42,575 bases of DNA from a virus. A program made the position numbers and the translations under genes. Below the pieces are notes generated by a model, which was given only the letters and a program-made list of their open reading frames with translations, was not told the origin of the DNA and did not search any database. The stretch covers positions 1 through 42,575 of the IMG/VR virus record IMGVR_UViG_3300027997_000003, one strand, 5' to 3'. Below, one piece after another: positions 40,128 to 42,575 of this stretch (its first letter is position 1; each line of letters begins with the position of its first letter).

Positions 40128-40423
40128 TCAGATACGCAATCATCAGCAGCACCCACTCTCGTGAATTGATCGAGAGCTATCTACCAGCGAATTACCACGT
40201 CGTGCACGTCGATCCGAATGGACAAGGCGTGCTGATCGCAGGCGAGGACGATCACGGTTGGACGTTGGACGATTACGTTATCCCAAGGTTCGGCTCAGGC
40301 ATGATCGCATGCCGAGAAGTGCACGCAGTGTTCATGGCGCAAGAGGGTGACTTTGGACCCGGCTTCTGCATGGACGTGCCTCGCGCTTGGATACTCAGAC
40401 AGGTGGGCCCCAATGCCGATTAG
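40124..40423 (+). CDS. small early-type phage protein, 99 aa
   Basis: The N-terminus alternates strands and helices (IRYAIISSTHSRELIESYL, YHVVHVDPNGQGVLIAGEDD, GWTLDDYVIPRF), a small alpha/beta fold. Two cysteines. No known motif. Co-transcribed with its neighbours. Confidence 0.55.
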   Translation: MIRYAIISSTHSRELIESYLPANYHVVHVDPNGQGVLIAGEDDHGWTLDDYVIPRFGSGMIACREVHAVFMAQEGDFGPGFCMDVPRAWILRQVGPNAD

Positions 40424-40437
40424 AAAGGAGGCTGATG

Positions 40438-40635
40438 ATGACAGAAGTACTTACTGCAGGGCTGATTCTCTTTCTCTTTTTGGTGATCGCGATGCCGATT
40501 AAAATGCTCTTCTCATACCTCGCAGTAGCGGTGGGCTATGGACTCATCCAGTTTGTGCAGGTCTGGCGGATATTTCTCGGCACCCTGATCGTCGTGCTTC
40601 CGTTCATCATCCTCGCGAAACTCATCTTCGAGTAA
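40438..40635 (+). CDS. small two-span membrane protein, 65 aa
   Basis: Two hydrophobic spans at about 5-24 (LTAGLILFLFLVIAMPIKML) and 41-62 (IFLGTLIVVLPFIILAKLIF), possibly with a third weak one between. AAAGGAGG lies before two adjacent ATGs (40435, 40438); 40438 gives the better 6-nt spacing. Early-region membrane proteins may affect superinfection or host physiology; that is speculation. Confidence 0.6.
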   Translation: MTEVLTAGLILFLFLVIAMPIKMLFSYLAVAVGYGLIQFVQVWRIFLGTLIVVLPFIILAKLIFE

Positions 40636-40649
40636 CCGACGAGTGGTAG

Positions 40650-40677
40650 TGGACACGGGAGCGCTAATGTGGATAAT
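40650..40677 (+). promoter_or_regulatory. promoter of the CGGGAGCG class (P4)
   Basis: -35 TGGACA, a 16-nt spacer beginning CGGGAGCG, -10 GATAAT. The 12 bases GACACGGGAGCG are identical to those of the element at 39181-39208. It lies 32 nt before the DUF932-type gene at 40710. Confidence 0.6.
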
Positions 40678-40709
40678 CAAATTCTGAAGTCACCCGGAGC
40701 AATAGAAAC

Positions 40710-41465
40710 ATGGCACTAAATTTCTCCATCTACTGCGGCGGCGAGAAGCTCGAACGTGAAGAGCTTGTCAACGTCGAAACCCCCCGAGCCACTAGCTCGC
40801 ACGTCCCCGTCCCGCACTCCGACTACATCGATATGATCGAGGATGCGTTCCGCACCGTTGGTCTCGCGTTCGGTGAGCAGGCTCACGCCGTAGCTCGCGA
40901 AGGCAAGCAGTACTTTGGCATGGCCGAGGTGGTGGGCGACATCGCGAAGAACTCGAAGTGGGCGACGGTCGCAGGCTTTCGCGGCTCGCACGACAAGAGC
41001 CTCGCTCGCGAACTGGTCATCGGTGATCAGGTCTTTGTCTGCGACAATCTCTGCTTCTTTGGCGAGATCAAGTTCGGTCGCAAGCATACGACCAACATCA
41101 TGCGCGACCTCCCTGATCTGATTCACGGTGCAGTGGCACAGATCAAGTCCCGCTCAGAGGATCAGGCAGTGCGTTACGAGCGCTATCAGGTCGCACGCTT
41201 GAAGGACTCGGTGGTCAACCATACGATCATCCAAATGCTGCGCCAGGGTGTCATCAACACTCAGCGCGTCGAGAAGGTCGTCAACGAGTACTATGAGCCG
41301 AGCCACGTCGAGCACCTGAACGACGATGGCGAGCGCACCATCTGGACGCTGCACAACGCAGTCACAGAGTCGCTCAAAGGTATCGGTCCCAACTCACTGC
41401 CGCGTCGTACCATCCAGCTACAGGATCTGCTGGACAAGGCTACGGACTACGCACTCGCGGCGTAA
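40710..41465 (+). CDS. DUF932-family phage/plasmid-like protein, 251 aa
   Basis: The N-terminus (ETPRATSSHVPVPHSDYIDM) and the central block (LAFGEQAHAVAREGKQYFGM, then VAGFRGSHDKSLARELVIGD, then VFVCDNLCFFGEI) match the DUF932 family, widespread in phages and plasmids, of unknown function. The C-terminal half is helical. Strong expression is likely: it has its own promoter and a GGAG site, and is followed by a terminator-like hairpin. Confidence 0.75.
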   Translation: MALNFSIYCGGEKLEREELVNVETPRATSSHVPVPHSDYIDMIEDAFRTVGLAFGEQAHAVAREGKQYFGMAEVVGDIAKNSKWATVAGFRGSHDKSLARELVIGDQVFVCDNLCFFGEIKFGRKHTTNIMRDLPDLIHGAVAQIKSRSEDQAVRYERYQVARLKDSVVNHTIIQMLRQGVINTQRVEKVVNEYYEPSHVEHLNDDGERTIWTLHNAVTESLKGIGPNSLPRRTIQLQDLLDKATDYALAA

Positions 41466-41483
41466 AGGTCGCTCCACTGGGAT

Positions 41484-41499
41484 GGGACATGGACGTCCC
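41484..41499 (+). terminator. terminator-like hairpin after the DUF932 gene
   Basis: GGGAC and GTCCC close a 6-nt loop, followed by TTTCAGTTTTG. The stem is only 5 bp, so termination may be partial. It precedes a promoter-like element and the next small-gene cluster. Confidence 0.4.
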
Positions 41500-41521
41500 T
41501 TTCAGTTTTGTGAACCAGTTC

Positions 41522-41549
41522 ATATCACTAGAGAACGCTCCCTTGTAAA
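41522..41549 (-). promoter_or_regulatory. element of the CGGGAGCG class in antisense orientation (P5)
   Basis: On the - strand: -35 TTTACA, a 16-nt spacer beginning AGGGAGCG, -10 TGATAT. It directs leftward, into the end of the DUF932 gene, although all genes here run rightward. It may be an antisense promoter, or the octamer may be a protein-binding site independent of promoter direction. Confidence 0.45.
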
Positions 41550-41558
41550 GTCCGTTGC

Positions 41559-41681
41559 ATGAAGTCAACCCGCAACATCGTCGCCAAGCACGCACGCACC
41601 TTCAATACGGCGCGGACGTTTAAGGACCGCAAGCAAGCGGCAAAGCGCGGCGAGCGCAAGCATCGAGGCAACTGGACATGA
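41559..41681 (+). CDS. very small basic phage protein, 40 aa
   Basis: A 40-residue, strongly basic protein: MKSTRNIVAKHARTFN, then FKDRKQAAKRGERKHRG. This pattern occurs in a small conserved phage protein I recall from many early regions. The stop overlaps the next ATG (ATGA). RNA or DNA binding is suggested by charge alone. Confidence 0.65.
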   Translation: MKSTRNIVAKHARTFNTARTFKDRKQAAKRGERKHRGNWT

Positions 41682-41824
41682 GCAAGACCACCCGACGTTC
41701 CTACACCGGCAGCAAGCGCTTTGATCGCGGATGCCGCAACCACGGGTCCTGCACCTACTGCAGCGAAGCCCGTCAGTTCTCAAACAAGCGGCGTGCCCCG
41801 GCACCGCAGGAGGCACTGCGATGA
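41678..41824 (+). CDS. very small zinc-knuckle phage protein, 48 aa
   Basis: The sequence CRNHGSCTYCSEARQ, with a basic N-terminus, is a compact Cys/His knuckle (C-x3-H-x2-C-x2-C). The pattern GxCxxCxxxR followed by NKRR is common in tiny phage proteins. Overlaps both neighbours. Function unknown; nucleic-acid binding is plausible. Confidence 0.65.
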   Translation: MSKTTRRSYTGSKRFDRGCRNHGSCTYCSEARQFSNKRRAPAPQEALR

Positions 41825-42069
41825 GCATCGAACATATCCCCGGCACTGCCGATCAATTCAAGCTTGTGATCGACTTCGACGTGCAAGCCACCGACGATGG
41901 CAACTGGATGCTGTACGCACGCACCAATGCTGGTCGCGACTGGATCACCTCGAAGTTCAAAATGATGGCTGATCCGATCTTGGACCCCTCAGGTGCCTCG
42001 TTAGCGATGCAACTGATCGCGCAAGAAGGTCTGACCTACACCATCGATGGGGAGCTATTGCACGGATGA
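41821..42069 (+). CDS. small phage protein, 82 aa
   Basis: ATG 41821 overlaps the previous stop and has GCAGGAGG before it. Strand-rich (KLVIDFDVQATDDGNWMLYA) with a C-terminal helix. The longer upstream frame overlaps two genes and is not used. No family recognised. Confidence 0.55.
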   Translation: MSIEHIPGTADQFKLVIDFDVQATDDGNWMLYARTNAGRDWITSKFKMMADPILDPSGASLAMQLIAQEGLTYTIDGELLHG

Positions 42070-42380
42070 GCAAAGTAGTCTACAGAGTAGTGGTCAACGA
42101 CGTGCAGCAACCGGGTGACAACGTCCGCATCAAGGAATGGATCATCTACGTGGGTGGTCGTCGCGTGGGGAGCATGTCGAGCCGGATCACGATGCTCAAC
42201 TGGAACCCGACCAACTACAACGTGTACGTGGCTGCGTACGTGGACGGTGACCAAGTTTTTGCCCGTCAGTCGAATGCGTTTGTCACGACCGCGCAGGAAG
42301 GTCGCTGGGAGCGCACGCGCTTTGTGAGCATGGCGAAGGAAGCGGTAACGAGACAGTTAAGGGGCGTCATCGATGCCTGA
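42066..42380 (+). CDS. small phage protein, 104 aa
   Basis: Starts on ATGA. A beta-rich first two thirds (YRVVVNDVQQPGDNVRIKEW, NVYVAAYVDGDQVF) and a C-terminal helix (RFVSMAKEAVTRQLRG). Function unknown; overlaps the SWIM-type gene after it by 8 nt. Confidence 0.55.
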   Translation: MSKVVYRVVVNDVQQPGDNVRIKEWIIYVGGRRVGSMSSRITMLNWNPTNYNVYVAAYVDGDQVFARQSNAFVTTAQEGRWERTRFVSMAKEAVTRQLRGVIDA

Positions 42381-42575
42381 CCTCACTCGACACGCGACTC
42401 AGACCTGCGCCAGCAACACCAACTGGCTCTGTGAGGTCAAGTCGAGAAGCGGCAGCACCTACATGGTGCGCTACGAGTTTCGCGAGCGTGGTCCCCACCA
42501 GTTCGACTACACCTGCACCTGCCTCGCGTTCAAGTTCGGCAAGGGCAAGCGCTGCAAGCACATCGAACTGGTGGG
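42373..42575 (+). CDS. SWIM-type zinc-finger protein (partial, 3' end outside window)
   Basis: AAGGGG precedes ATG 42373. The visible 67 residues end in YTCTCLAFKFGKGKRCKHIE, the CxC...CxH pattern of SWIM domains, which bind DNA or protein and occur in recombination mediators. A YEFRERGPH strand leads into it. The gene runs off the right edge. Confidence 0.65.
   Translation, partial: MPDLTRHATQTCASNTNWLCEVKSRSGSTYMVRYEFRERGPHQFDYTCTCLAFKFGKGKRCKHIELV

Noticed and set aside
41466-41480. GTGGAGCG string on the - strand just after the DUF932 gene
   Set aside because: It resembles the promoter octamer, but the flanking boxes do not match.
1-42575. Lysogeny genes, T7-type RNA polymerase, tRNA genes
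   Set aside because: Looked for integrase, excisionase, a repressor pair, single-subunit polymerase motifs and tRNA cloverleaf signatures; none found. The single HTH protein is not enough to claim lysogeny.

Overview
The window looks like a piece of the genome of a lytic, podovirus-like tailed phage. It is densely packed, with ATGA/TGATG start-stop overlaps almost everywhere. It has virion-adaptor, tail-hub and ejection-type proteins, a lysis cassette and a small terminase, and it has its own replication and recombination genes. I see no integrase, no tRNA or rRNA gene, no single-subunit RNA polymerase and no CRISPR array. The large terminase, portal and major capsid genes are absent, so both ends continue outside the window. 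The host cannot be read from the sequence; a Gram-negative bacterium is suggested by the lipoprotein next to an M15-type endolysin and by a CsrA homologue. An aquatic origin is only an impression from the style of the virion proteins.

Region 1 (1-23229, + strand) is one long virion/lysis module. It starts with small accessory virion proteins (1-3374) and a basic repeat-rich protein (3387-4490). An adaptor-like protein with an apparent discoidin insertion (4494-5555) and large fibre-like proteins follow. The lysis cassette lies at 9017-10376: M15 peptidase, holin-like protein and lipoprotein. Then come a connector adaptor (10777-11421), a second fibre-like protein, a P22 gp10-like hub candidate (13451-15016), the ejection-type proteins (15258-21176, one apparently split by a -1 frameshift) and the small terminase (21176-21751).

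Region 2 (23315-35061, - strand) is the replication/recombination and regulatory unit, transcribed right to left. Its first gene is a fusion of a family 4 uracil-DNA glycosylase, a 3'-5' exonuclease and a family A polymerase. It is followed by a Cas4-like nuclease, a Sak4-like ATPase, a DUF669-like ssDNA-binding protein with a polyglutamate tract, an SNF2-type helicase, two conserved unknowns, a VRR-NUC-like nuclease, a Cro/YdaS-like regulator, csrA and a HAD phosphatase. A 960-bp gene-free gap (26332-27291) interrupts it. That gap holds a regular array: about 18 units of ~54 bp, each built from degenerate pentamers (GGYNN on the - strand) plus one fixed GGCAGTC core, with unit spacings clustering at 49, 54 and 59 bp. 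This is the most unusual object in the window.

Region 3 (35157-42575) begins with a prim-pol/helicase on + (35157-37259). A cluster of small - strand genes (37252-38975) diverges from a + strand cluster of small early-type genes (39243-42575, including a DUF932 protein). The control regions contain a recurring promoter-like signature: a -35-like box, a 16-nt spacer beginning with a CGGGAGCG-like octamer, and a -10-like box. It is found at five places on both strands and is probably the phage's early promoter or operator. Structured leaders with GGA in hairpin loops make the phage CsrA a candidate regulator of these same operons.
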